From Pseudideonella sakaiensis (GTDB taxonomy: Bacteria; Pseudomonadota; Gammaproteobacteria; Burkholderiales; Burkholderiaceae_C): DNA of 64,000 nucleotides. Position 1 is the first letter of the stretch. Every line of letters begins with the position of its first letter. Location of the stretch: contig NZ_BBYR01000024.1 of assembly GCF_001293525.1 (NCBI RefSeq), positions 27,839 through 91,838 of the forward strand. The letters are read 5' to 3'. Made by a program: the position numbers and the translations under genes. This document shows, in pieces, positions 9,327-18,698 of the stretch. The notes below the pieces were generated by a model, which saw nothing but the letters and a program-made list of their open reading frames with translations, did not search any database and was not told the origin of the DNA.

Positions 9327-9381
9327 GCGCCCGGTTCGCGCCCGGTTCGCGCCCGCCTGGCGCCCGCCTCGCGCCCGTCCG
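9327..9381. repeat. Five tandem 11-bp repeats in the gntR/efflux divergent gap
   Basis: Five consecutive 11-base units all begin GCGCCCG: GCGCCCGGTTC twice, then GCGCCCGCCTG, GCGCCCGCCTC and GCGCCCGTCCG. The 11-bp spacing is about one helical turn. They lie in the 363-bp gap between the divergent gntR and the RND adaptor gene, closer to the adaptor. The rest of that gap holds the gntR operator and a possible TACACT -10 box at 9453-9458 for the efflux genes. Confidence 0.7.
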
Positions 9382-9492
9382 GCCCGGCCGTCCGCCGGTC
9401 GCGCCGAACTGCAGTCCGTCGCACGCCGCGGCCGACCGTCGCAGGCGCTCCGTACACTCGCCCGCTGTTTCGAACAGGGAAGGGGCCGATCC

Positions 9493-10713
9493 ATGCGCAA
9501 GACGTGGGTGATCGCCGGGGTGATCGGGGTGGCGCTGGCCGCCGGGAGCGCGTGGTGGACGACACAGGCGCCGGCCAGGGCGGCCGCCGCAGGCAAGGAT
9601 GGCGGCAAGAAGAGCGAGAAGGCGGCGCCGCCGCTGGTCTTCCGCGCCAGCGAGGTGGTGCGCCCGCAGCACCAGGCCATGCCCGAGGAGGTGGTCTTTT
9701 CCGGCGCGCTGGCGGCCCCTCGCACCGCCTTGGTGCGCGCCAAGGCCTCGGGCACCTTGCTGTCGCTCACGGTGGCCGAGGGCAGCCGGGTCCAGGCCGG
9801 CCAGGCGCTCGGCGCGATCGACGTCTCCGACCTGAACCACCGCCTGGCCGAGCGCCACGCGGGCGTGGAGGCCGCGCAGGCCCGGGTCGCGGAGGCCGAG
9901 CGGGTGCACCGCTCGAACGAGGACCTGGCGCGCCAGCAGTTCATCTCGCCGAATGCGCTCGAGAGCTCGCGTGCGGCGCTGGAGTCGGCGCGCGCGCAGC
10001 TGAAGTCCACGCGCGCGCAGCTGGACACCGCCGCGGTCGGCCTGCGCGAGGCGCGGTTGCTGGCGCCGATCGCCGGGATCGTCGGCAAGCGCAGCGTGCT
10101 GCCGGGCGAGAAGGTGAGTGCGGAGCAGGAGCTGCTGACCCTGGTCGACCTGCGCGAGCTCGAGCTGGCCGGCGTGGTCGGCACCCACCAGGTGTCGAAG
10201 CTGCAAGCCGGCCAGCCGGTGACGGTGCGCATCGAAGGGGTCGACGCGCCGGTGACCGGTCGGATCGACCGCATCGCGCCGCAGGCCGTCGCGGGCACCC
10301 GCGGCATCCCCATCGTCGTGCTGCTGGCGAATCCGCAGGAGCGCTACCGCGCCGGGCAATACGCGAGCGCGAGCGTGACGCTGGCCGACCCGGTGCAGCG
10401 CCTGACGGTGCCGCTGTCGGCGGTCTCGCAGGCCTCGGGCCAGGACTACGTCTGGACGGTCGAGAAGGGCGTGCTGGTGCGCCGCATCGTGATCACCGGC
10501 CGGCGCCAGGTGGCGCAGGGCCGCGTGGAGGTGACCCAGGGACTGCCGGCCGACGTGGACGTGCTCGCGGCGCGCTTCGACAACCTGAAGGAGGGCGCCG
10601 CGGCCCGCATCGCGCCGCCGTCCGGCCAGCCGGTGTCGGCGGCGTCGCCGCTGGCCGATGCCCAGGGCCCGTCGGCCGGAGCGGACGGCCGCCCGGCCAC
10701 GCGCGCACGCTGA
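9493..10713 (+). CDS. RND efflux periplasmic adaptor (membrane fusion protein)
   Basis: A 406-residue membrane fusion protein that links the inner-membrane RND pump encoded next to it to an outer-membrane channel. Residues 1-30 hold a signal/anchor helix (WVIAGVIGVALAAGSAWW). The split lipoyl domain (ASGTLLSLTVAEGSRVQAGQ, then LLAPIAGIVGKRSVLPGEKV) flanks an alpha-helical hairpin rich in Ala, Gln and Glu; beta-barrel and membrane-proximal domains follow, and a low-complexity tail ends the protein. It starts 13 bases before the pump gene begins and no outer-membrane factor gene is adjacent. The substrate cannot be read from the sequence. Confidence 0.92.
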   Translation: MRKTWVIAGVIGVALAAGSAWWTTQAPARAAAAGKDGGKKSEKAAPPLVFRASEVVRPQHQAMPEEVVFSGALAAPRTALVRAKASGTLLSLTVAEGSRVQAGQALGAIDVSDLNHRLAERHAGVEAAQARVAEAERVHRSNEDLARQQFISPNALESSRAALESARAQLKSTRAQLDTAAVGLREARLLAPIAGIVGKRSVLPGEKVSAEQELLTLVDLRELELAGVVGTHQVSKLQAGQPVTVRIEGVDAPVTGRIDRIAPQAVAGTRGIPIVVLLANPQERYRAGQYASASVTLADPVQRLTVPLSAVSQASGQDYVWTVEKGVLVRRIVITGRRQVAQGRVEVTQGLPADVDVLAARFDNLKEGAAARIAPPSGQPVSAASPLADAQGPSAGADGRPATRAR

Positions 10714-10726
10714 GCCGGGGCCCACC

Positions 10727-13700
10727 ATGTGGATCACCCGCGTCTCGATCGCCAACCCGGTCTTCGCCACCATGGTCATGGTGGCGCTGTGCGTGCTGGG
10801 GCTCTTCTCCTATGCGCAGCTGCGCGTCGAGCGGCTGCCCGACATTTCGCCGCCGGTGGTCTTCGTCAGCGTCGCCTACCCCGGGGCCTCGCCGGAGGCC
10901 GCCGAGGCCGAGCTGACGCGTCCGATCGAGCTGGCGCTGAACGGCATCGCCGGCGTCAAGATGATCCGCTCGAACAGCCTCGAGGGGCGCAGCGAGACGG
11001 CCGTCGAGTTCGAGCTGAGTGCCGACATGAACCGCGCGGTGCAGGACGTGCGCGACAAGGTCTCCGCGGTGCAGCCGGGTTTCCCGCGCGATGCCAAGCC
11101 GCCGTTCATCTCGCGCTTCGACGGCGACAACGCGCAGCCGGTGGTCTTCCTGTCGCTGCTGGCGCCGGATCGCAGCGCCCGCGAGCTGTCGCTGCTGGCG
11201 GACCAGACGGTGCGCAAGCGGCTGGAGCGCGTCGGCGGCGTGGCGCGCGTGCAGGTGGTCGGGCTGACCGTGCGCCAGGTCCGCATCGACCTCGACCCGC
11301 AGCGCCTGCGCGCCTACCAGCTGACCCCGGCCGACATCGCCGCGGCGCTGCAGCGCGCGAACACCGACGTGCCGGTCGGCCTGATGTCGAATGCGCGCGA
11401 GGACGCGATCATCCGCGTCGAGGGCAAGGTGCGCGACGCCAAGGCCTTCGGCGAGACCGTGGTCGCGCAGCGCGGGCCGCTGACGCTGAAGCTGGCCGAC
11501 CTCGGTGAGCTGGTCGAGCGCGAGCGCGAGCCGGACTCGCTGTCGCGCGTCGACGGCCAGCCCGCGGTCTCCTTCCAGGTGTTCAAGCAGCAGGACGCGA
11601 ACATCGTCGAGACCGGCGACGGCATCCAGGCGGCGGTCGACGAGCTGCGGCGCACGCTGCCGCCGGGCGTGGAGCTGCGCCTGGTCCATGCCGACAGCGA
11701 GTGGGTCAAGAGCTCGCTCGACGGCGTCAAGCGCACGCTGGTCGAGGGCGCGCTGCTGACGGTGGCGATCGTCTTCCTCTTCCTGCACAGCTGGCGCAGC
11801 ACCGTGATCACCGGGCTGACGCTGCCGATCGCGGTGATCTCCTCCTTCATCGCCGTCTACGCCTTCGGCTTCACGCTGAACTTCATGACGATGATGGCGC
11901 TGAGCCTGTGCATCGGCCTGCTGATCGACGATGCGATCGTGGTGCGCGAGAACATCGTGCGCCACGTCGCGCTCGGTGCCGACCACCACACCGCGGCGCG
12001 CGAAGGCACCGACGAGATCGGCCTCGCGGTGCTGGCGACCACGCTGGCGATCTGCGCGGTCTTCGTGCCGGTGGCCTTCATGAAGGGCATCGTCGGCAAG
12101 TTCTTCTTCCCCTTCGGCATCACGGTGACGGTGGCGGTGCTGGTCAGCCTGTTCGTCAGCTTCACGCTCGACCCGATGCTGTCCAGCGTGTGGAAGGATC
12201 CGCCCGGTGCGCGCCTGGCGCGCTGGCCGGTGATCGGCACGCTGATGCGCGCGACCGACCGGGCGATGGACCTGCTGCACGCGGTCTACGAGCGCCTGAT
12301 CCGCTGGATCTTCAGCGCGCGCAGCTGGCCGCTGTTCCTGCCGGTGCCCACGCTGGGCGAGGCCTGGCGCCAGCGCCGCCTCGGCGCGCTGCGGCTGCGC
12401 TCGGCGCGCATCACGCCGCGCGGCATCGTGGTCGGGATCGGCGTCGGCAGCTTCGTCGCGGCGCTGGCGCTGACGCCGCTGGTCGGCAGCGAGTTCATCC
12501 CCGAGACCGACAACAGCCACATCCAGATGAACGTGCGCATGCCGGTGGGCATCAGCCTGGAGCGCGCGAGCGACAAGCTGCGCCAGGTCGAGGAGATCGT
12601 CCGCGCGGTGCCCGAGGTGAAGATGGTGTCGACCAACGTCGGCGAGGGCGCCTTCAGCGGCGGCGGCCGCAACCAGGCCTCGCTGTCCATCCAGCTGTCC
12701 AAGCCGAAGGAGCGCCGGCGCAGCCAGAAGGAGCTCGAGGGTGTCATCCGCGAGGCGCTGCGGCCGATCCCCGGCATCCAGCTCGCGCTCGGCCAGCGCC
12801 CGATCTACGTGGCCCTGCTCGGGCCGGACCCGCAGGTGCTGGAGGCCGAGGTGCAGCGCCTGGCCGACAAGGTGGCCCGCATCCCCGGCATCACCGACCT
12901 GGAGACCTCGGTCACGCCCGGCCTGCCGGCCTATGCGGTGCGGCTGCGGCCGGACGCCGCGCGCGAGCTCGGCCTGACGCCGACCCAGCTCGCCGCGTCG
13001 CTGCGCGCCTTCGTCAACGGCGACGTCGCGACCTACTGGACGGCGCCCGACGGCGAGCAGGTCGAGGTGGAGCTGCGCCTGCCGCGGACCCAGCGCGAGA
13101 ACGTCGCCCAGCTCGACCAGCTGCCGGTGGCCTATGCGCGCGACGGCACGCCGATCGCGCTCGGGCGCGTGGCGGAGATCGTGCCCGTGGTCAACCCGGA
13201 GGTCATCAAGCGCCAGGACCTGCAGCGGCGCCAGGCGATCTATGCCGGCGTGCAGGGGCGGCCGAGCGGCGACGTCTCCGCCGAGGTGCGCAAGCTGGTG
13301 CGCGAGACCCAGCTGCCGCCGGGCTACCGCTTCGACGTCGGCGGCCAGTCGAAGGAGCAGGCCGAGGCCTTCACCGGCGTGCTGATGGCGCTGGGCGCGG
13401 CGGTGGTCTTCATCTACATCGTGCTGGCCTCGCAGTTCGCGAGCTTCCTGCAGCCCCTGGCGATCATGGCCTCGCTGCCGCTGTCGCTGATCGGCGTGAT
13501 GCTGGCGCTGCTGGTGACGCGCTCGACGCTGAACCTGTTCTCGATGATCGGCCTGGTGATGCTGATGGGCCTGGTGACGAAGAACGCCATCCTGCTGGTG
13601 GACTTCGCGAACCAGGCCCGGCGCAGCGGCCTGTCGGTGCCGGAGGCGCTGCTGCAGGCCGGGCTGGTGCGGATGCGGCCGATCGTGATGACGACGGCGG

Positions 13701-13945
13701 CGATGGTCTTCGGCATGCTGCCGCTGGCGCTCGCGCTGAACGAGGGCGGCGAGATCCAGGCGCCGATGGGCCGGGCCATCATCGGCGGCGTCATCACCTC
13801 GACGCTGCTGACGCTGGTGGTGGTGCCGGTGCTGTACTCGTACCTGGTGCGCGACGGGCGGCGGCGCGCGGCGGCCGCCGACGCGCTGGCGGCCCCGCCG
13901 GTCGCCGGGCAGGGCGGGCCGGCACTGCCGGCCTACAAGGAATGA
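10727..13945 (+). CDS. RND efflux transporter permease (AcrB-like family)
   Basis: A 1072-residue proton-driven resistance-nodulation-division pump of the inner membrane. It has TM1 at residues 10-30, a large periplasmic loop, TM2-6 at about 340-480, a second periplasmic loop, and TM8-12 at about 905-1045. The proton-relay pair Asp401-Asp402 is present in [13 protein letters not shown]. The ATG at 10727 gives the usual [17 protein letters not shown] terminus. An unusually long linker between TM6 and TM7 (about residues 505-565, [16 protein letters not shown] and on) is seen. Its protein class is hydrophobic/amphiphilic efflux (HAE-1-like) rather than heavy metal, because no HME-type signatures were noticed. 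The C terminus is Ala/Pro-rich. Confidence 0.93.
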   Translation: MWITRVSIANPVFATMVMVALCVLGLFSYAQLRVERLPDISPPVVFVSVAYPGASPEAAEAELTRPIELALNGIAGVKMIRSNSLEGRSETAVEFELSADMNRAVQDVRDKVSAVQPGFPRDAKPPFISRFDGDNAQPVVFLSLLAPDRSARELSLLADQTVRKRLERVGGVARVQVVGLTVRQVRIDLDPQRLRAYQLTPADIAAALQRANTDVPVGLMSNAREDAIIRVEGKVRDAKAFGETVVAQRGPLTLKLADLGELVEREREPDSLSRVDGQPAVSFQVFKQQDANIVETGDGIQAAVDELRRTLPPGVELRLVHADSEWVKSSLDGVKRTLVEGALLTVAIVFLFLHSWRSTVITGLTLPIAVISSFIAVYAFGFTLNFMTMMALSLCIGLLIDDAIVVRENIVRHVALGADHHTAAREGTDEIGLAVLATTLAICAVFVPVAFMKGIVGKFFFPFGITVTVAVLVSLFVSFTLDPMLSSVWKDPPGARLARWPVIGTLMRATDRAMDLLHAVYERLIRWIFSARSWPLFLPVPTLGEAWRQRRLGALRLRSARITPRGIVVGIGVGSFVAALALTPLVGSEFIPETDNSHIQMNVRMPVGISLERASDKLRQVEEIVRAVPEVKMVSTNVGEGAFSGGGRNQASLSIQLSKPKERRRSQKELEGVIREALRPIPGIQLALGQRPIYVALLGPDPQVLEAEVQRLADKVARIPGITDLETSVTPGLPAYAVRLRPDAARELGLTPTQLAASLRAFVNGDVATYWTAPDGEQVEVELRLPRTQRENVAQLDQLPVAYARDGTPIALGRVAEIVPVVNPEVIKRQDLQRRQAIYAGVQGRPSGDVSAEVRKLVRETQLPPGYRFDVGGQSKEQAEAFTGVLMALGAAVVFIYIVLASQFASFLQPLAIMASLPLSLIGVMLALLVTRSTLNLFSMIGLVMLMGLVTKNAILLVDFANQARRSGLSVPEALLQAGLVRMRPIVMTTAAMVFGMLPLALALNEGGEIQAPMGRAIIGGVITSTLLTLVVVPVLYSYLVRDGRRRAAAADALAAPPVAGQGGPALPAYKE

Positions 13946-14027
13946 CGCGGCGGCCGGCCGCGGTGCCGCGCGCGTCGCGGCGGCAGCGGGCGGACCCCCG
14001 GTGCGAGGCCGGGGCCGGGGCCTGCGC

Positions 14028-14747
14028 TCAGCGCCGCTTCGGCCGCGCGGGTGCGTCCGGGGCCGCGGTGCTGCCGCCCGGCGGCGGTGCCTGCATCCCC
14101 TGCGCCAGCCCGATCAGCACGCCGCTGACCAGCGTCGCATAGCCCTCGATCAGCGCCTGGCCGGTGCGCAGGCCCAGCGCCCGGCTGTCGCGCAGGCCCT
14201 GGCGGGTGGTCTCCATCAGCTGCGCCATCGCCGTCTGCGCCTGTCCGCCGGTCGCGGTGCCCTTCAGCTTCATCGCCTCCAGCACCTGGTCCCAGGGGCC
14301 GGCGAGCGGCTGCGCGCCCGCGTGGGCTCCCTTCGCGACGGTCTCGAAGAACACGTCCTCCATCTTCTCCAGGTGGGCGAGCGCGCCTTTCAGCGGCTTG
14401 TCGCGCAGGTCGGAGCCGGCGTCGACGAACTGCTGCAGCGCGCGCCGGTGCGCCTCGACCGCCTGCAGCAGCGCCGCGTCCATGCCCTCGAAGGCCTGGG
14501 TCAGCAGCTGGGTGGGGTCGGCGCTGCCGGCCGGCAGGCCGGTGGCGCCCGCCTGGGCCGAGGCCGCGCTGACGGCCTGCGTCACCGTCTCCAGCACCTG
14601 GCGGATGTTGCGCAGCGTCAGCTCGCGGCCCTGCAGCGCGCGCAGCGTCGCGTCGCCGACGGCCTGGCGCAGCGCCTCGCCCTGCTGCGCGCTGGCGGTG
14701 GCGAACTGGTCGATCAGCGCCTGCTGGTCGAGAAAGGGCTTGGCCAT
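14028..14747 (-). CDS. Phasin-like protein of unknown function
   Basis: A 239-residue, mostly alpha-helical protein with many Ala, Gln and Leu and a basic Pro/Ala tail ending RPKRR. No enzymatic motif is visible. Helices such as LDQQALIDQFATASAQQGEA and LTLRNIRQVLETVTQAVSAA are amphipathic, as in phasins and related granule-surface proteins, and a short hydrophobic stretch (ATLVSGVLIGLAQGM) is near the end. It starts 10 bases after phaB, in the same direction, so it is probably co-transcribed and PHB-linked. The granule role is inferred from context, not from a recognised phasin domain. Confidence 0.65.
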   Translation of the reverse strand: MAKPFLDQQALIDQFATASAQQGEALRQAVGDATLRALQGRELTLRNIRQVLETVTQAVSAASAQAGATGLPAGSADPTQLLTQAFEGMDAALLQAVEAHRRALQQFVDAGSDLRDKPLKGALAHLEKMEDVFFETVAKGAHAGAQPLAGPWDQVLEAMKLKGTATGGQAQTAMAQLMETTRQGLRDSRALGLRTGQALIEGYATLVSGVLIGLAQGMQAPPPGGSTAAPDAPARPKRR

Positions 14748-14757
14748 GGTGGGCTCC

Positions 14758-15507
14758 TCACTGCATGTGCTGGCCGCCGTTGATCGCGATGTTCGCGCCG
14801 GTGACGAAGGCGGCCTCGTCCGAGGCCAGGTAGATGATCAGGCCCGCGACCTCTTCCGGCTTGCCCAGCCGGCCGACCGGGATCTGCGGCAGGATCTTGC
14901 TGTTCAGGATGTCTTCCGGGATTGCCGTCACCATCTTGGTGCCGATGTAGCCCGGCGAGATGGTGTTGACGGTGACGCCCTTGCGCGCGACCTCGAGCGC
15001 CAGCGCCTTGGTGAAGCCGTGCACGCCCGCCTTGGCGGCGGAGTAGTTGGTCTGCCCGAAGGCGCCCTTGGAGCCATTGACCGACGACACGTTGATGATG
15101 CGGCCCCAGCCGCGGTCGACCATGCCGTCGGCCACCTGCTTGGTCATGTTGAACAGGCTGTCCAGGTTGGTGCGCATCACCGCGTCCCAGTTGACCTTGT
15201 CCATCTTCTTGAAGGTCATGTCGCGGGTGATGCCGGCGTTGTTCACCAGCACGTCGATCGGGCCGGCCTGGGCCTGGGCCTGGGCCACCGCCTCGGCGCA
15301 GGAGGCCATGTCGGACACGTCGCAGGGCACCGCGACGATCTCGTAGCCGCGGCCCTTCATCTCGTCCAGCCAGCCCTGCCATTTCGCGTTGCCGGGCGAA
15401 TAGGTCGCCACCACCCGGTAGCCCGCATCCGCCATCTTGGTGCAGATCGTCTCGCCCAGCCCGCCCATCCCGCCGGTGACCAGCACGACACGCGCTTGAT
15501 TGCCCAT
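14758..15507 (-). CDS. phaB: Acetoacetyl-CoA reductase (NADPH)
   Basis: Reduces acetoacetyl-CoA to (R)-3-hydroxybutyryl-CoA, the monomer of polyhydroxybutyrate. It is a 249-residue short-chain dehydrogenase/reductase. The nucleotide-binding TGGMGGLG is at 11-18, NNAG at 89-92, and the catalytic Ser142, Tyr155 and Lys159 are present (NVSSVNGSKGAFGQTNYSAA region); the terminal INGGQHMQ is typical of PhaB. A GGAGG ribosome site precedes the ATG. Neither phaA nor phaC is in the window. It is divergent from iscR across a 394-bp gap whose right half carries the iscR promoter; the left half shows no gene. Confidence 0.95.
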   Translation of the reverse strand: MGNQARVVLVTGGMGGLGETICTKMADAGYRVVATYSPGNAKWQGWLDEMKGRGYEIVAVPCDVSDMASCAEAVAQAQAQAGPIDVLVNNAGITRDMTFKKMDKVNWDAVMRTNLDSLFNMTKQVADGMVDRGWGRIINVSSVNGSKGAFGQTNYSAAKAGVHGFTKALALEVARKGVTVNTISPGYIGTKMVTAIPEDILNSKILPQIPVGRLGKPEEVAGLIIYLASDEAAFVTGANIAINGGQHMQ

Positions 15508-15639
15508 CGATCGCCTCCATCTCGTGGTTGTTGAAGCGATTTGATGATGCGCTGGCGCCGGGGGCGTGCCACCCCAGAAACCCGGGGTCGGGAAGGGCCC
15601 GATGGCGCGTGACGCGGCCGGGTCCGGGCGCGGTGAAAG

Positions 15640-15677
15640 TCCCTGGCACGGCCCAGGGAACTTCCAGCGCGGAAGTT
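15640..15677. promoter_or_regulatory. Two adjacent inverted repeats upstream of iscR
   Basis: TCCCTGG (15640-15646) pairs with CCAGGGA (15653-15659), and AACTTCC (15659-15665) pairs with GGAAGTT (15671-15677). The second repeat runs into the -35 box of the iscR promoter (15676-15681). Such placement suits an additional activator or repressor site. No T tract follows, so a terminator is unlikely. Confidence 0.45.
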
Positions 15678-15705
15678 GACCAAAACGCTTGGTTTCAGCT
15701 ATACT
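15676..15705 (+). promoter_or_regulatory. iscR operon sigma-70 promoter
   Basis: TTGACC (15676-15681) and TATACT (15700-15705) are separated by 18 bases. It is the strongest consensus promoter noticed in the window and lies directly upstream of the Isc operon. The predicted transcript start near 15712 leaves a leader of about 190 bases before iscR. Confidence 0.8.
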
Positions 15706-15725
15706 TGACGAATCCAGTCGGGTTT
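15701..15725 (+). promoter_or_regulatory. IscR type 1 binding site
   Basis: The 25-bp site reads ATACTTGAC, then GAATCC, then AGTCGGGTTT. It fits the E. coli type 1 consensus ATASYYGACTRWWW...AGTCRRSTAT at nearly every conserved position. It overlaps the -10 box, so holo-IscR ([2Fe-2S]) would repress its own operon when clusters are plentiful. Confidence 0.8.
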
Positions 15726-15901
15726 AGGAGCGGTGGTCCGGATGCCCGGGCAGCTGTTTCCGGCGTCCAGGGAATTCCTGGGGCCCGCGCGGAGTCTCAA
15801 GGGCTTCGCGGGGTCGCGCCCGGCGGTAGCCGTTCAAGCGTGACAAACCAGCGGTTGATCGAGTGTTGTTGGTTTGCCCTTGCGGGCGGAAGGAGATGTC
15901 C

Positions 15902-16435
15902 ATGCGTTTGACCACGAAGGGCCGTTTTGCGGTGACGGCGATGATCGACCTGGCGCTGCGGGAACATTCGGGCCCGGTGGCGCTGGCGGCGATCAGCTCG
16001 CGCCAGCAGATTTCCCTGTCCTACCTGGAGCAGCTGTTCGGCAAGCTGCGCCGCCACGAGCTGGTGGAGAGCACCCGCGGGCCGGGCGGCGGCTACTCGC
16101 TGGGCCGCAAGTCGGAGGAAATCTCCGTCGCCGACATCATCGTGGCGGTCGACGAACCGATCGACGCGACCGGCTGCGGCGGCAAGGAGAATTGCATGGG
16201 CGACGACACCGGACGCTGCATGACGCACGACCTGTGGGCCAGCCTGAACACGCGCATGATCGAGTACCTGGATTCGATTTCGCTGAAGAAACTCGTCGAC
16301 GAACAGATCGCCAAGGGCGTCTCGATCGAGGAGGCGCCGGTCAAGCGGGCGATTTCGTCGCAGCCGGTCGTCAAGCCGATCAAGATCACCGCGCCGAATT
16401 CGGTGTTCGCACTCGGCAACGCGTTCTCGAAGTGA
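15902..16435 (+). CDS. iscR: Fe-S cluster assembly transcriptional regulator IscR
   Basis: An Rrf2-family winged-helix regulator of 177 residues. It carries a [2Fe-2S] cluster and represses the isc operon when cluster supply is sufficient. The DNA-binding N terminus MRLTTKGRFAVTAMIDLAL is canonical. Cluster ligands are visible as Cys92, Cys98 and Cys106 with His109; the gap between the second and third Cys is two residues longer than in E. coli IscR (Cys98/Cys104). The ATG at 15902 was chosen over 15896 because GGAAGGAG then sits about 6 bases upstream. It is the first gene of the isc operon. Confidence 0.96.
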   Translation: MRLTTKGRFAVTAMIDLALREHSGPVALAAISSRQQISLSYLEQLFGKLRRHELVESTRGPGGGYSLGRKSEEISVADIIVAVDEPIDATGCGGKENCMGDDTGRCMTHDLWASLNTRMIEYLDSISLKKLVDEQIAKGVSIEEAPVKRAISSQPVVKPIKITAPNSVFALGNAFSK

Positions 16436-16570
16436 CGGTCCCCCGCTGATTCCTCGTCGATCCTTCACCTCCGCCTCAACGACCCCTGCCGGACGCCTCG
16501 TGCCGGCCCCCGGCGCCTCCGCGCCGCGGTGCCGACACCCGTCCTTCCGCTGCTGTCCCGAGCCACCGCC

Positions 16571-17791
16571 ATGGACCTGACCCCCCACTTCCCGATCTAC
16601 ATGGACTACGGCGCCACCACGCCGGTGGACCAGCGCGTGGTGGACGTGATGATCCCGTGGTTGCGCGAGCACTTCGGCAACCCCGCCTCGCGCAGCCACG
16701 CCTGGGGCTGGGAGGCCGAGGAGGCGGTGGAGAAGGCGCGCGGCGAGGTCGCGGCGCTGATCGGTGCCGACCCGCGCGAGATCGTCTGGACCTCGGGTGC
16801 GACCGAGTCCAACAACCTCGCGATCAAGGGTGCGGCTCAGTTCTACAAGACGCGCGGCAAGCACCTGGTGACGGTGAAGACCGAGCACAAGGCCGTGCTG
16901 GACACGACCCGCGAGCTCGAGCGCCAGGGCTTCGAGGTGACCTACCTCGACGTGCAGGAAGACGGCCTGCTCGACCTGGACCGCTTCCGCGACGCGCTGC
17001 GGCCCGACACCATCCTGGTGTCGGTGATGCTGGTCAACAACGAGATCGGCGTGATCCAGGACATCCCGGCGATCGGCGCGATCTGCCGCGAGCGCGGCAT
17101 CGTCTTCCACGTCGACGCGGCCCAGGCCACCGGCAAGGTGGCGATCGATCTGGCCACGCTGCCGGTCGACCTGATGAGCCTGGCCTCGCACAAGACCTAC
17201 GGCCCGAAGGGCATCGGCGCGCTGTACGTGCGGCGCAAGCCGCGGGTGCGGCTGGAGGCCCAGATGCACGGCGGCGGCCACGAGCGCGGCATGCGCTCCG
17301 GCACGCTGCCGACGCACCAGATCGTCGGCATGGGCGAGGCCTTCCGGCTGGCGCGCGAGGAAATGGCGCAGGAGCTGCCGCGCATCCAGGCGCTGCACCG
17401 CCGGCTGCGCGACGGCCTCGGGGCGATCGAGCAGACCTTCCTGAACGGCCACGCCGAGCGCCGCGTGCCGCACAACCTGAACATGTCCTTCAACTTCGTG
17501 GAGGGCGAGTCGCTGATCATGGGCATCAAGGGCATCGCGGTGTCCTCCGGCTCGGCCTGCACCTCGGCCAGCCTGGAGCCGAGCTACGTGCTGCGCGCGC
17601 TCGGCCGCAGCGACGAGCTGGCCCATTCTAGCCTGCGGATGACGATTGGCCGCTTCACGACCGACGAAGAGATCGACTACGTCGTGACCACCCTGAAGGA
17701 GCGCGTGGCCAAGCTGCGCGAGCTGTCGCCGCTGTGGGACATGCACCAGGAAGGGATCGACCTCAACACCATCCAGTGGGCGGCGCACTGA
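16571..17791 (+). CDS. iscS: Cysteine desulfurase IscS
   Basis: A PLP enzyme that takes sulfur from L-cysteine as a persulfide and passes it to IscU (and to tRNA thiolation partners). Starting at ATG 16571 it has 406 residues, like E. coli IscS (404); an in-frame GTG at 16529 would add 14 unlikely residues. The PLP lysine is Lys208 in [12 protein letters not shown] and the active-site cysteine is Cys330 in [20 protein letters not shown]. The C terminus ends in IQWAAH, the usual IscU-contact tail. It lies between iscR and iscU. Confidence 0.98.
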   Translation: MDLTPHFPIYMDYGATTPVDQRVVDVMIPWLREHFGNPASRSHAWGWEAEEAVEKARGEVAALIGADPREIVWTSGATESNNLAIKGAAQFYKTRGKHLVTVKTEHKAVLDTTRELERQGFEVTYLDVQEDGLLDLDRFRDALRPDTILVSVMLVNNEIGVIQDIPAIGAICRERGIVFHVDAAQATGKVAIDLATLPVDLMSLASHKTYGPKGIGALYVRRKPRVRLEAQMHGGGHERGMRSGTLPTHQIVGMGEAFRLAREEMAQELPRIQALHRRLRDGLGAIEQTFLNGHAERRVPHNLNMSFNFVEGESLIMGIKGIAVSSGSACTSASLEPSYVLRALGRSDELAHSSLRMTIGRFTTDEEIDYVVTTLKERVAKLRELSPLWDMHQEGIDLNTIQWAAH

Positions 17792-17834
17792 GCGCGGCCA
17801 CGGATACGACGAACACGCACCAGGGAGTCCAGCG

Positions 17835-18245
17835 ATGGCCTACAGCGACAAAGTCATCGACCATTACGAGAACCCGCGCAATGTCGGCGCCTTCGACAAG
17901 GGCGACGAGACGGTCGGCACCGGCATGGTCGGCGCGCCGGCCTGCGGCGACGTGATGAAGCTGCAGATCAAGGTCAACCCGGCCACCGGCCTGATCGAGG
18001 ACGCGAAGTTCAAGACCTACGGCTGCGGCTCGGCGATCGCGTCGAGCTCGCTCGTGACCGAGTGGGTGAAGGGCAAGTCGCTCGATGAGGCGCTGTCGAT
18101 CCGGAACACCCAGATCGCCGAGGAGCTGGCGCTGCCGCCGGTGAAGATCCACTGCTCGATCCTGGCCGAGGACGCGATCAAGGCCGCGGTCAGCGACTAC
18201 CGCGCCAAGACCGGCGCCGCCGTCGATCCGGCCACCGCCCGGTGA
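17835..18245 (+). CDS. iscU: Fe-S cluster assembly scaffold IscU
   Basis: The scaffold on which [2Fe-2S] and [4Fe-4S] clusters are first built. Length 136 residues. The three ligand cysteines are Cys37 (GAPACGD), Cys64 ([11 protein letters not shown]) and Cys107 ([12 protein letters not shown]), with Asp39 beside the first. The LPPVK motif recognised by the chaperone HscA is at residues 100-104. The stop overlaps a possible early GTG start of iscA. Confidence 0.98.
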   Translation: MAYSDKVIDHYENPRNVGAFDKGDETVGTGMVGAPACGDVMKLQIKVNPATGLIEDAKFKTYGCGSAIASSSLVTEWVKGKSLDEALSIRNTQIAEELALPPVKIHCSILAEDAIKAAVSDYRAKTGAAVDPATAR

Positions 18246-18250
18246 CGCCG

Positions 18251-18574
18251 ATGGCGGTGACCCTGACGGAGGCCGCGGCGCGCCACGTGACGCGCTACCT
18301 GGCCAAGCGCGGCAAGGGCGTGGGCGTGCGCCTGGGCGTCAAGACCACGGGCTGCTCGGGCCTGGCCTACAAGCTCGAGTACGCCGACGACATCGCGCCC
18401 GAGGACCGCGTCTTCGAGGGCCATGGCGTGAAGGTGCTGGTCGACCCGAAGAGCCTGCCCTACATCGACGGCACCGAGCTCGACTTCGTCCGCGAGGGCC
18501 TGAACGAAGGCTTCAAGTTCCGCAATCCGCACGAGAAGGACCGCTGCGGCTGCGGCGAATCCTTCCGCATCTGA
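18251..18574 (+). CDS. iscA: Iron-sulfur cluster assembly protein IscA
   Basis: An A-type carrier of 107 residues that moves assembled clusters to target proteins. The three conserved cysteines are Cys35 (TTGCSGLAY) and Cys99 and Cys101 (CGCGESF). The ATG at 18251 gives the normal length and N terminus; a GTG at 18242 that overlaps the iscU stop would add only three residues. The 124 bases between iscA and hscB hold no gene or clear signal. Confidence 0.97.
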   Translation: MAVTLTEAAARHVTRYLAKRGKGVGVRLGVKTTGCSGLAYKLEYADDIAPEDRVFEGHGVKVLVDPKSLPYIDGTELDFVREGLNEGFKFRNPHEKDRCGCGESFRI

Positions 18575-18698
18575 CGCGGCGCCGGCCCGCGGCACCGTCC
18601 GGTCGCCCGGGCCCGCGGGCGCCTGCCTGCGCCGGTGCCGACGCCGGCTGCGATCCTTTCCCGCCGCGCGGCCGCATGCCGCCGTGAACCGCTGACCC

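Noticed and set aside
9503..10916. Second long plus-strand frame over the RND adaptor gene.
   Set aside because: Wrong-frame shadow; the frame from 9493 has lipoyl and hairpin features of membrane fusion proteins.
15642..15660. TGGCACG before iscR as a sigma-54 site.
   Set aside because: The base pair 10 after GG is GG, not GC, so the required spacing fails.
15528..15901. Plus-strand open frame in the phaB-iscR gap.
   Set aside because: It overlaps the iscR promoter and IscR site and shows no protein-like features.
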